DNA from: Pseudomonadota bacterium
GTDB taxonomy: Bacteria > Desulfobacterota > Binatia > Binatales > Binataceae
Direction: 5' to 3'
Assembly (NCBI GenBank): GCA_021324855.1
Contig: JAJPIG010000013.1
Coordinates: 62,001 to 126,000, forward strand
Length of the DNA: 64,000 nucleotides
The notes below the pieces were generated by a model, which worked only from the letters and a program-made list of their open reading frames with translations, was not told where the DNA came from and did no database searches. Below are positions 1-7,045 of this stretch, piece after piece (within the stretch, counting starts at the first letter, position 1; each line of letters begins with the position of its first letter). The translations under genes were made by a program, and so were the position numbers.

Positions 1-81
1 GCGCTGAGTCATCCGATCGGCAAACCGGATTTTCATCATCCCGACGGATTCGCGTTGCTGTTAGAGCCGCCCCGGTCCTGA
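1..81 (+). CDS. C-terminal end of an unidentified protein
   Basis: An open frame enters from the left edge in frame 1 and stops at TGA 79-81, giving the last 26 residues of a protein that ends in ...LEPPRS. The stretch is too short to assign. It lies 83 bases upstream of the DUF1460 gene on the same strand, so it may be the previous gene of that operon, but this is not shown. Confidence 0.55.
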   Translation, partial: ALSHPIGKPDFHHPDGFALLLEPPRS

Positions 82-164
82 GCCGTGGATGTGGACCGCC
101 GTGCGGTTCGGCGCCCGGCCATCGCAGAAGAGAGCCTCGCGCGTGTGCTAGAAATGAAAATCCA

Positions 165-929
165 ATGAGGCACGCACAGCCACGAAGTCTCAGGCGGCGC
201 CGCGTGGAGCAGCTTTTATCCAAAGCCAAAAACGATCACTCCGCCGGCATGAGAATGGAGGTTCTGTCCCGCGCCTTCATCGGACATCCGTACACGCCAA
301 ATCCGTTGATCGGATCGGCAGAGAACGCGGAAGTATTCACCGCCACCCTCGACGGCTTCGATTGCGTGACATACATCGAGACGGTCCTGGCGCTCGCGCG
401 CGCTTCAACCGCCGACGACTTCGTCGACGGTCTGCGGAAGATTCGGTATGACCGCGGGCGCATCGGTTGGAAATGGCGCAATCACTATATGACGGGATGG
501 ATTCGCAACAACCTGCGCGAACGCATAATCGCGCCGGTTCGCGCGCGCGGCGTTCCGATCGTCAGCCGCGACCGCATCCTGAACGTCGTGCCCGGACTGG
601 ACGCGCAGCGCGTCCGCATCAAATGCGTGGCGAAACCGGCGGTATCGCGGCTCGCCGCCTCGCTGCAGACCGGCGATCTGATATTTTTCGTTTCGACGCG
701 GATGAACCTCGATGTATTTCACGCCGGAATCGTCGTGCGCGAAAATGACAGGCTGCTAATCCGCCACGCGTCGCGCAGCAAAGGCGGGGTCGTGGAACAG
801 GAGTTAAGCGAGTTCCTGAAGGAAAACCGGATGGCGGGCGCAATCGCGATGCGGCCGCTGATGACGCCGGCAAGGCGACGACCTTCGATAGCGGAGCGAG
901 CAGGCGCGAAGCGGCGGGGCGGGATGTGA
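165..929 (+). CDS. DUF1460 family N-acetylmuramoyl-L-alanine amidase-like protein
   Basis: The 254-residue protein matches the DUF1460 (NlpC/P60-related) cysteine amidase pattern. A DCVTY motif carries the probable nucleophile Cys67. A downstream VFHAGIVV motif carries His186, and a RHAS motif His201. Family members cut muropeptide amide bonds, and in several bacteria they act on recycled murein fragments. No hydrophobic signal peptide is visible; the N-terminus is very basic. That suggests a cytoplasmic enzyme, or a wrongly chosen start (Met28 and Met31 are alternatives). The stop codon overlaps the GTG of the next gene by 4 bases, so the two are translationally coupled. The family call is good; the substrate is inferred. 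Confidence 0.8.
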   Translation: MRHAQPRSLRRRRVEQLLSKAKNDHSAGMRMEVLSRAFIGHPYTPNPLIGSAENAEVFTATLDGFDCVTYIETVLALARASTADDFVDGLRKIRYDRGRIGWKWRNHYMTGWIRNNLRERIIAPVRARGVPIVSRDRILNVVPGLDAQRVRIKCVAKPAVSRLAASLQTGDLIFFVSTRMNLDVFHAGIVVRENDRLLIRHASRSKGGVVEQELSEFLKENRMAGAIAMRPLMTPARRRPSIAERAGAKRRGGM

Positions 930-2200
930 AAATCGTCCATCCGACTGACTACTCATCGGCGGGGATACGGGCGATTCTCGATGCTGCCGATGCCGAGATC
1001 GTTTTCATCGGCGATCCTCGCGCGAGCTTTGAGCCCGGACCGCGCATGTTCGAGCGGATGCGTCAGGTGATGCGTGAGACCGGCGCCGGCTGGGTCTATG
1101 CCGATGCGGCGGGCCATCCGCGTATCGACTATCAGCGCGGAAGCATCCGCGACGCCTTCGATTTCGGCCCGGTGATCGGAGTGTCGGTTCCGGCCGCGCG
1201 TAAAGTGGGAATCGACGACGGCTGGAAATGGGGCGGACTGTACGACCTGCGGCTCAGAATCGCGGAGCGGCACGCGATCGTGCGGATTCCCGAGCCGTTG
1301 TACAGCGCGTCGGCCGGCGACGCGCGGCCGACAGGCGAGAAGCAGTTCGATTACGTCGATCCGCGCAATCGCGATTACCAGCTCGAAATGGAGCGCATTG
1401 CAACCGCGCACCTGAAACGCATCGGCGCCTGGCTGGAGCCGCATTTCAAGCCGGTCCCGGCGACAATCGAAAGCTTTCCGGTCAAGGCCAGCATCGTGAT
1501 TCCGGTTCGCAATCGCGAGCGGACGATTCTCGATGCGGTGCGAAGCGCGATCGGTCAGCGCGTTGATTTCGATTTCAATGTGATAGTTGTTGACAATCAT
1601 TCGACGGACGGGACCACCGAGATCCTGCGCGCGATCCGAGATTCGCGCGTCAGGCATATCGTTCCCGAACGCACGGACCTGGGGATCGGCGGATGCTGGA
1701 ATGAGGCGCTCTATTCGCGGGACTGCGGGCGCTATGCGATCCAGCTCGATTCCGATGACCTGTACCTCAATGACGGCGTGCTGGGCCGCATCGTTGCGGA
1801 ACTCGAAGCGGGGCCGTATGCGATGGTGGTCGGCGCGTACACGATGGTCGATTTTTCGCTGCATGAGATTCCGCCCGGCCTGGTCGACCATCGCGAATGG
1901 ACGCGCGAGAACGGCCGAAACAACGCGCTGCGTGTCAACGGGTTCGGCGCGCCGCGCGCTTTCGATACTGCGATTGTGCGTGAAATCGGCTTTCCGAACG
2001 TCAGCTACGGCGAAGATTATGCGGTCGCGTTGCGTCTAAGCCGCGATTACGAGATCGGCCGGATTTACGAGCCGCTCTATCTTTGCCGCCGATGGGAGGG
2101 CAACAGCGACAGCGCTATCCCGCTCGAAGCCGCCAACCGCTACGACTTCTATAAAGACTGGCTGCGGACCGTCGAGCTTCAGGCCCGAATGCGGCGATGA
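926..2200 (+). CDS. GT2 glycosyltransferase with an extra N-terminal half-domain
   Basis: The 424-residue protein starts at GTG 926, overlapping the previous stop. Residues about 185-410 form a standard GT-A fold GT2 domain, with a VIPVRNRE start, a VVDNHSTDGT nucleotide-binding strand and a DSDD metal-binding motif. Residues 1 to about 150 look like the second half of another GT-A domain. A stretch ending RIPEPLYSAS mirrors RIYEPLYLCR near the C-terminus, but no DxD motif is seen in the N-terminal copy. No membrane segment or signal peptide is visible, so it should act in the cytoplasm. It sits between a DUF1460 amidase-like gene and a DUF4922 gene, overlapping both by 4 bases. Donor and acceptor are unknown. 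Confidence 0.8.
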   Translation: MKIVHPTDYSSAGIRAILDAADAEIVFIGDPRASFEPGPRMFERMRQVMRETGAGWVYADAAGHPRIDYQRGSIRDAFDFGPVIGVSVPAARKVGIDDGWKWGGLYDLRLRIAERHAIVRIPEPLYSASAGDARPTGEKQFDYVDPRNRDYQLEMERIATAHLKRIGAWLEPHFKPVPATIESFPVKASIVIPVRNRERTILDAVRSAIGQRVDFDFNVIVVDNHSTDGTTEILRAIRDSRVRHIVPERTDLGIGGCWNEALYSRDCGRYAIQLDSDDLYLNDGVLGRIVAELEAGPYAMVVGAYTMVDFSLHEIPPGLVDHREWTRENGRNNALRVNGFGAPRAFDTAIVREIGFPNVSYGEDYAVALRLSRDYEIGRIYEPLYLCRRWEGNSDSAIPLEAANRYDFYKDWLRTVELQARMRR

Positions 2201-3087
2201 TCGACCGGGTGGAAGAACTCTTCAGGCGTCAGGCGAGGGCCTGGCCGCAGCTCGCGAAAGGCCTCGCCGGTCTCGCGCAGGCACGGACGCGAACGGTCCG
2301 CGTCGACTGGTTCGAAGTCTTCATCCGTCACATACCCCACCGGGTCGGCAGCACCACCGCGGCGGTCGATCGCGAGACGATTGCGAAGCGTCCCTGTTTC
2401 TTATGTGCGGGAAACCTGCCGCCGGAGGAGGAGGGCCTGGAATTCGGCGATTTCACGATCTACTGCAATCCGTTTCCAATCGTGGATCGTCATCTGACGA
2501 TCGCTCATCGCGAGCATCGCATGCAGCGCATCGCGAACCAGATCGGCACCATGCTCGATCTCGCCGCAACCCTGCCCGCTTGTTTCATCATCTATAACGG
2601 CCCGCAATGCGGCGCATCTGCGCCCGACCATCTGCATTTTCAGGCCGGCTTGCGACAGTTGCTGCCGATCGTGAAGGAGACCTCCGGCCTGACCGGGATC
2701 GCGGCGCCGAATTACGCGCGAAACGTTTTGATCCTGCGCGGGCGGGATCGATCGGCTTTGATTGACCGAACCGAGAGGGCGATCGGTCTGCTCGCCGAAA
2801 CCACGGGGGAGCAGCCCGAGCCGATGGTCAACATCGCGGCGTACGAGGAGGCCGGGGAGTGGACGATTTTCCTGTTCCCGCGCGGAAAGCATCGGCCGGA
2901 GGTGTTTCACACCGGCGAGCTGACGGTGAGTCCGGCGGCGATAGATTTGTGCGGAATCTTCGTCGTGCCGCTCGCGCGCGATTTCGAAGTCATCACGGGC
3001 GACGCGATCGCAGCAATTTTTCGCGAGGTCACGCTGGATAACGATCGATTTCGGGAAGTCGTTGCGAAGCTGGAGCGCGAACCTTGA
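2197..3087 (+). CDS. DUF4922 protein, GalT/HIT-like nucleotidyltransferase or phosphorylase
   Basis: The 296-residue protein resembles DUF4922 proteins. It carries a CFLC pair (Cys67/Cys70) that may bind zinc, a His-rich stretch (His99, His104, His107) and a HLHFQ sequence at 145-149. HLHFQ matches the HxHxQ active-site motif of galactose-1-phosphate uridylyltransferases and Ap4A phosphorylases. A nucleotidyl-transfer or phosphorolysis role on a sugar phosphate is therefore likely, but this is inferred. It is soluble with no signal peptide. ATGA overlaps link it to the upstream glycosyltransferase, and a TTGA overlap links it to the downstream SpoIID gene, so the four genes form one transcript. 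DUF4922, SpoIID and GT2 neighbours recall gene sets in Bacteroidetes (from memory). Confidence 0.78.
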   Translation: MIDRVEELFRRQARAWPQLAKGLAGLAQARTRTVRVDWFEVFIRHIPHRVGSTTAAVDRETIAKRPCFLCAGNLPPEEEGLEFGDFTIYCNPFPIVDRHLTIAHREHRMQRIANQIGTMLDLAATLPACFIIYNGPQCGASAPDHLHFQAGLRQLLPIVKETSGLTGIAAPNYARNVLILRGRDRSALIDRTERAIGLLAETTGEQPEPMVNIAAYEEAGEWTIFLFPRGKHRPEVFHTGELTVSPAAIDLCGIFVVPLARDFEVITGDAIAAIFREVTLDNDRFREVVAKLEREP

Positions 3088-4316
3088 ACGTATCGGTAGG
3101 ACTCGTCACCGCACGGCCGGCGGTCGAGGTCGAATTGATCGGCGCGTATACCGACAGCTCCGGCAGGCGCTACGCGCCCGGCCGATATCGGTTCGATTCC
3201 GAAGCGACGCTCACTCCGGCCGACCCCGCATCGTGCGCGTTCGCCCTCGACGACGTCACGATCGGAATCGGATTTCATTGGCAGCGCGAGGAGCGCCAGG
3301 TATTCCGCGGCGTCTTGCGGCTCATCAAGCGGGAGGGCGGGTTGACGGCGATCAACGACGTTGCGCTCGAAGAGTACGTGACCAGCGTCATCTCGTCCGA
3401 GATGAGCGCCTCGTGTCCGATGGAACTGCTCAAGGCCCACGCCGTGATCTCGCGAAGCTGGCTATGGTTTCCGAAAGTCAATCCGCCGCGCGCCGGACGG
3501 GCGCCGGCGGAGCGCCGCGATTCGCATGAAATCGTCCGCTGGTACGGCCGCGAGATGCATCGCGATTTCGACGTATGCGCCGACGACCATTGCCAGCGCT
3601 ACCACGGCATCACGAAGGCCTTCTCTCCGGCCGCGGCCGAAGCGGTGCGCGTCACGGCCGGCGAGTTTCTCCGCTATGGCGGCGCGGTCTGCGATGCGCG
3701 GTTTTCCAAGTCGTGCGGCGGGATGACCGAAAATTACGCGACCGCCTGGGAAGATGAGGATGTTCCCTATCTCAGGTCGGTCTACGATGGCGCGACGCAA
3801 CCATCGCCGTGCAGTCCCGAGATGTGGATACGCTCCAGCCCGCCGGCTTACTGCAATACGAATGATTCGCAACTGCTCGCCCGCGTGCTGCCATCATTCG
3901 ATCAGGAGACGCGCGACTTCTATCGCTGGCATGCTGCTTACACGCCGGAAGAACTTGCCGGGCTGGTCGAGTCGCGGCTGGGCGTGAGCCTCGGTCCGAT
4001 CCGCGGCCTCCAGGCGCTCGCGCGCGGGCCGTCGGGCCGGATCTATCGGCTGAAGATCACCGGCGAACGCGACTACATCATCATCGGCAAGGAGCTGGAA
4101 ATCCGCCGCGCGTTGTCGCGCACCCATCTTTACAGCTCAGCGTTCGTCATCGAGAAGGAACCGGGCCGCTTCATTCTGAGAGGCGCCGGATGGGGGCACG
4201 GTGTCGGCCTATGCCAGATCGGCGCGGCGGCGATGGCGGAGCAGGGGAAGGATTACGTCGAGATTCTGCGGCATTACTATCGCGGAACGACGATCGGCGT
4301 TCATTTAGCCCCCTGA
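3084..4316 (+). CDS. SpoIID/LytB domain protein, murein lytic transglycosylase-like
   Basis: The 410-residue protein has the SpoIID hallmarks. An LEEYVTSVISSEM segment (about residues 92-104) contains the acidic catalytic region, followed by LLKAHAVISRSW, and GWGHGVGLCQ lies near the C-terminus. SpoIID enzymes cleave glycan strands lacking stem peptides. TTG 3084 overlaps the previous stop by 4 bases. No signal peptide or membrane anchor is visible, unlike the sporulation enzyme, which again suggests an intracellular substrate. Its association with an amidase-like, a GalT-like and a glycosyltransferase gene suggests turnover of murein fragments. It is the last gene of the operon; convergent genes follow after 254 bases. 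Confidence 0.82.
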   Translation: MNVSVGLVTARPAVEVELIGAYTDSSGRRYAPGRYRFDSEATLTPADPASCAFALDDVTIGIGFHWQREERQVFRGVLRLIKREGGLTAINDVALEEYVTSVISSEMSASCPMELLKAHAVISRSWLWFPKVNPPRAGRAPAERRDSHEIVRWYGREMHRDFDVCADDHCQRYHGITKAFSPAAAEAVRVTAGEFLRYGGAVCDARFSKSCGGMTENYATAWEDEDVPYLRSVYDGATQPSPCSPEMWIRSSPPAYCNTNDSQLLARVLPSFDQETRDFYRWHAAYTPEELAGLVESRLGVSLGPIRGLQALARGPSGRIYRLKITGERDYIIIGKELEIRRALSRTHLYSSAFVIEKEPGRFILRGAGWGHGVGLCQIGAAAMAEQGKDYVEILRHYYRGTTIGVHLAP

Positions 4317-4527
4317 CGTGCGGCAAACAATCTTAGGGCCACAAAACGCGGAGCGTGTTCGATCGCTACAACATCGTGAGCGAGGCGGACCTTGAGCAGG
4401 CTGCTAGACGCCTTCAGTCACACCTGGCCACTCAACCGCTGGCAAAAGCATAGTCTGCGGGCGCCATCGCGGCCGAGCGCGCCTACTTCGCGAAGCGTAT
4501 TAGCGTCAGTGCGCCAGCAGCGTCACG

Positions 4528-4550
4528 CCGGAGCCGGTAAGCGGCTCCGG
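4528..4550 (-). terminator. Terminator-like hairpin after the nitrile hydratase operon
   Basis: A perfect 9-bp inverted repeat (CCGGAGCCG / CGGCTCCGG) flanks a 5-base loop. It lies 21 bases past the stop of the minus-strand accessory gene. It could end transcription of that operon, but no U-run follows, so it may need Rho or may only stabilise the 3' end. The rest of 4317-4570 shows no convincing gene. Confidence 0.4.
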
Positions 4551-4570
4551 GGGCCGGTCGCGCGAATCCT

Positions 4571-4924
4571 TCAAACCGCTTCGAGCCGCGACCTGATGGC
4601 ACGCATCCGCGCGGAGAGGTCGGACTCGCTTATCAGTCCACGGCTGAGCATCGTATGAGCCAGCGCGAGTAGCTGACGTTCTGGCTCGGGAACATCGGCA
4701 TAGGCGGACTCTGCGAGCTCATCCTCGGCGGCGCGCCGTTCGAGTACCGGCAGCGCACCGCTTACGGCCAGGCACTCGCAGGTTGCTATCAGGCTGGTCT
4801 TCCATGGCGGATTCGGATTGGTTACCCCGTAGCGCGGTGCAAGAGTGTTCCAAGTCTGGTCCTCGGAGCGCAGCGCCTCGAGCAGCGCGTAGCGGGTGTT
4901 GGCCAGCTCTTTATTCTCGCTCAT
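4571..4924 (-). CDS. Nitrile hydratase/thiocyanate hydrolase accessory protein (P15K-like)
   Basis: This 117-residue soluble protein follows the three subunit genes by 13 bases. An AGGGGAG ribosome-binding site in the gap lies at good spacing from ATG 4924. The N-terminal NTRYALLEALRS stretch and the C-terminal LSRGLISESDLSARM helix resemble the small NHase-beta-like accessory proteins (P15K of thiocyanate hydrolase, P14K and similar activators). Those help insert cobalt and mature the cysteine-sulfenic/sulfinic centre. Function is inferred mainly from length and position; sequence similarity is recognisable but not strong. A contribution to cobalt loading of the adjacent gamma/alpha subunit is the most likely role. 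Confidence 0.65.
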   Translation of the reverse strand: MSENKELANTRYALLEALRSEDQTWNTLAPRYGVTNPNPPWKTSLIATCECLAVSGALPVLERRAAEDELAESAYADVPEPERQLLALAHTMLSRGLISESDLSARMRAIRSRLEAV

Positions 4925-4937
4925 GGCCGAGCTCCCC

Positions 4938-5660
4938 TCAGTCTCGGGAACTTCCGACGGGACGCCGCGCCCGATGCATGGGATGAACGTCTGCGGTCCT
5001 GCCGGGGCGCGGCAGGGCTACGCCAATCATACAGTCGCGCGTGACAATCTCGGCCAGCTGCTCCTCGGTCCAATTTTCGGTGCCTGCAGGCCGCACCGGG
5101 AGAACCATGAAACGGCACTTCTGGTTGGAGTCCTCGACGCGTATCTCGACTTCGGGCGGAAGGACCAGGCCAAACTCCGCAAGAACCTGCCGGGGCCAGC
5201 GCACCAGTCGGCGGCGATAGTTTGTAGTGCGATACCATTCGGGCGACATCCCGAGGAGCGGGCGCGGGTAGCACGAGCAAAGCGTGCAAACAATCACATG
5301 ATGCAGCGTCGGGGTATCTTCCAGAACGCGCAGGTTCATGTAGTCGCTTGGGGTGCCGAAGCCGGTGGGCTCGGCCCAATCGATGCCGATCTCCTTGCAG
5401 GCTTTCACGGCATCTTTCAGAACACGCTCTTTGAAAGCGGGGTCGACCCAGGCTTTCGCTACCAACCGGGAACCGGCGGCAGGCCCAATCGACTCGGCCC
5501 ACTCGGTGAACCTTCGATGATCTTCGGCGGTAAAGAGGCCGTGTTCGATGGCAAGTTCGCGGACCGCGATTTCGAGAACTTCGAAATCGGTTATTTCGTC
5601 CACCGTTGGCGCCGCGGGGTGTTCGGCGCCACCATTTCCCGGCGTATGTGCATGACTCAT
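4938..5660 (-). CDS. scnC: Cobalt nitrile hydratase alpha / thiocyanate hydrolase gamma subunit
   Basis: The 240-residue protein carries the metal-binding motif CTLCSC at 125-130, followed by YPRPLLG. Cys125, Cys128, Ser129 and Cys130 would ligate the non-corrin metal, with two cysteines normally oxidised to sulfinate and sulfenate. Thr in the second position is the cobalt signature; iron enzymes usually have Ser. The following EWYR and the C-terminal TRDCMIGVA region fit the family. Length is close to thiocyanate hydrolase gamma (about 243 residues, from memory). The beta chain is split into two genes here, as in thiocyanate hydrolase and toyocamycin nitrile hydratase. The substrate (thiocyanate to COS and ammonia, or a nitrile to an amide) cannot be decided from sequence alone. 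Confidence 0.85.
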   Translation of the reverse strand: MSHAHTPGNGGAEHPAAPTVDEITDFEVLEIAVRELAIEHGLFTAEDHRRFTEWAESIGPAAGSRLVAKAWVDPAFKERVLKDAVKACKEIGIDWAEPTGFGTPSDYMNLRVLEDTPTLHHVIVCTLCSCYPRPLLGMSPEWYRTTNYRRRLVRWPRQVLAEFGLVLPPEVEIRVEDSNQKCRFMVLPVRPAGTENWTEEQLAEIVTRDCMIGVALPRPGRTADVHPMHRARRPVGSSRD

Positions 5661-5703
5661 TTTTTGGATTCTCCTCCGGTTCGATCCGTCGATTCAATTC
5701 AGG

Positions 5704-6030
5704 TCAGTCGTCGGCGGGTTCAAGCCAGCGCTCAGGCGATTCAGTCTGTAGGGTGTCGTTGTCGAATGGGTATCCGGGCCAGAGATCCTTTTGCCGAAAC
5801 CGCACAATGTAATATTGCTCGATCCGGCCGTCTCGATTGAAAGCTTCGTCCTCGGGGATGAGGTCCTGATATGTGCATGCGGCGATAGTCCCGACGGCGC
5901 CGCGAACGTACATCTGCGTGCGGCTGTAAAACAGATTCGGCAGGTCCTTAACCCGCACTCGGTCCCCCACCTTGAAACGGGCTTTGCCGGCGGCAGCCGG
6001 GGGCGTTCCGCGTGACTCACTTTCTCGCAT
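5704..6030 (-). CDS. scnA: Thiocyanate hydrolase alpha-type subunit (C-terminal half of NHase beta)
   Basis: The 108-residue protein corresponds to the SH3-like C-terminal half of nitrile hydratase beta: KFKVGDRVRVKD-type start (here RFKVGDRVRVK), then a RGAVGTI turn, YYIVRF and a terminal ESPERWLEP. In thiocyanate hydrolase this half is a separate alpha subunit, and this gene fits that arrangement. Its start overlaps the end of the beta-type gene by 14 bases, and the gamma-type gene follows after 43 bases, so co-translation in fixed ratio is likely. It has no signal peptide. The three-subunit architecture is seen directly; the thiocyanate-specific name is an inference from it. Confidence 0.82.
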   Translation of the reverse strand: MRESESRGTPPAAAGKARFKVGDRVRVKDLPNLFYSRTQMYVRGAVGTIAACTYQDLIPEDEAFNRDGRIEQYYIVRFRQKDLWPGYPFDNDTLQTESPERWLEPADD

Positions 6031-6442
6031 AGCGCGCTTTCACCTCCGCGATCTTCTCGATCAGTTCGGATAAAGCGATATGTTTCTTGTCCACCAGCAT
6101 TCGCGCCGCCGCCAGTATCCAGCGTCCGTAGTACGGGATGCCCAAGTACATTGCATAGCCCAGGTCGTTATCGGCTCGACGGCGTCTCTCCTCGGAATTC
6201 CATATCCCGCGCCATCCAAGGACTTCGCAGGTAACGTAGGTGTTGAGTTCCCACTGCTCCTCCTCCTTCTCTTCATAGATGGCGGGGACGTCGAACTGGC
6301 CGCCGACATCGTGGGGCGGATGCAGATAGGCTTTCACCACGGGGCTGGCCAGCTCGTAGTTCCAGTTTTGCGGCATATGCAGCGCTGGCTGCAAAAAGCT
6401 GATTATCTCCTGCTGCTGGACTAGCTCTTCTCGCCCCGCCAT
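6017..6442 (-). CDS. scnB: Thiocyanate hydrolase beta-type subunit (N-terminal half of NHase beta)
   Basis: The 141-residue protein corresponds to the N-terminal, helical half of nitrile hydratase beta. It contains PPHDVGGQ, the motif that opens NHase beta chains, then EVLGWRGIWNSEERRRR and YYGRWILAAARML. It is the first gene of the minus-strand operon in the order beta-alpha-gamma-accessory, which as far as I recall is the order in Thiobacillus thioparus. ATG 6442 is preceded by a strong GAGGAGG ribosome-binding site. The promoter must lie in the 6443-7045 divergent region. There is no signal peptide, so the complex is cytoplasmic. Confidence 0.83.
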   Translation of the reverse strand: MAGREELVQQQEIISFLQPALHMPQNWNYELASPVVKAYLHPPHDVGGQFDVPAIYEEKEEEQWELNTYVTCEVLGWRGIWNSEERRRRADNDLGYAMYLGIPYYGRWILAAARMLVDKKHIALSELIEKIAEVKARYARK

Positions 6443-7045
6443 TTTTGCGCCACCTCCTCAGGTTGCCTTTCTGCGTGGTCGAAAACCCTTGCGTGCTTGC
6501 CGTAGCGCAGTTCGCGCCGCAGAGAGTCTGCTCGACCGGAGTTAGACCTCGGACGCATTTTCGGTAAATTAGCGCGGCGGCGACCCCGGCATCAAGAAAT
6601 TTCGCGCTTGCAGCGGTCCTCGCGTCGCTAAAGCCGAAGATACCGTGGATGCAGGCGAGTATGTCCGCCTGTGCCAGGTCCCGATCTCCCGGCATGGCTG
6701 CTGCGCAGCCGCATTGACAGCGAGCGGGCGCACTCCGGCCGTCGTAGCAAGTCGCCGCAGCCGCCGAAGATCGACTCCCGAGAAAATAAATTTGGTGACG
6801 GAACCTACAACCGTCAGACAATTCTACCCCATGCCGTCATCGCTGCCGCGTGGTGATGGGTCCGCGTCTTCCCGGGCGATCAAAACGGCAAGTTCCCGCC
6901 CGACGGCACATCAGTTGAGGGTTCATGCGAGCCTTCGACCCATATTGATTTTCATCGCGCCGGATGACTCGCCAGCGCAGACCCGCTATATTTGGCGAAC
7001 TTGAGTTGTTCCTGGATAAGGCGACTCATCATGATGGAGGGGGCG
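6443..7045. promoter_or_regulatory. Divergent intergenic region, about 600 bases
   Basis: This gap separates the minus-strand hydrolase operon from the plus-strand secreted protein and must hold both promoters. No clear -35/-10 pair or operator was recognised. A minus-strand open frame runs through 6443-6821 but extends into the beta-type gene in another frame and shows no recognisable domain, so it is not annotated. The ribosome-binding site of the beta-type gene (GAGGAGG) lies just inside its left edge. Confidence 0.4.

Noticed and set aside
4896-5840. 314-residue plus-strand frame across the hydrolase operon
   Set aside because: The minus-strand frames here match nitrile hydratase subunits with the CTLCSC motif; the plus frame has no domain.
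6443-6821. Minus-strand frame upstream of the beta-type hydrolase gene
   Set aside because: It continues into the hydrolase gene in another frame, has no recognisable domain and sits in the promoter region. It could be a remnant but cannot be supported.
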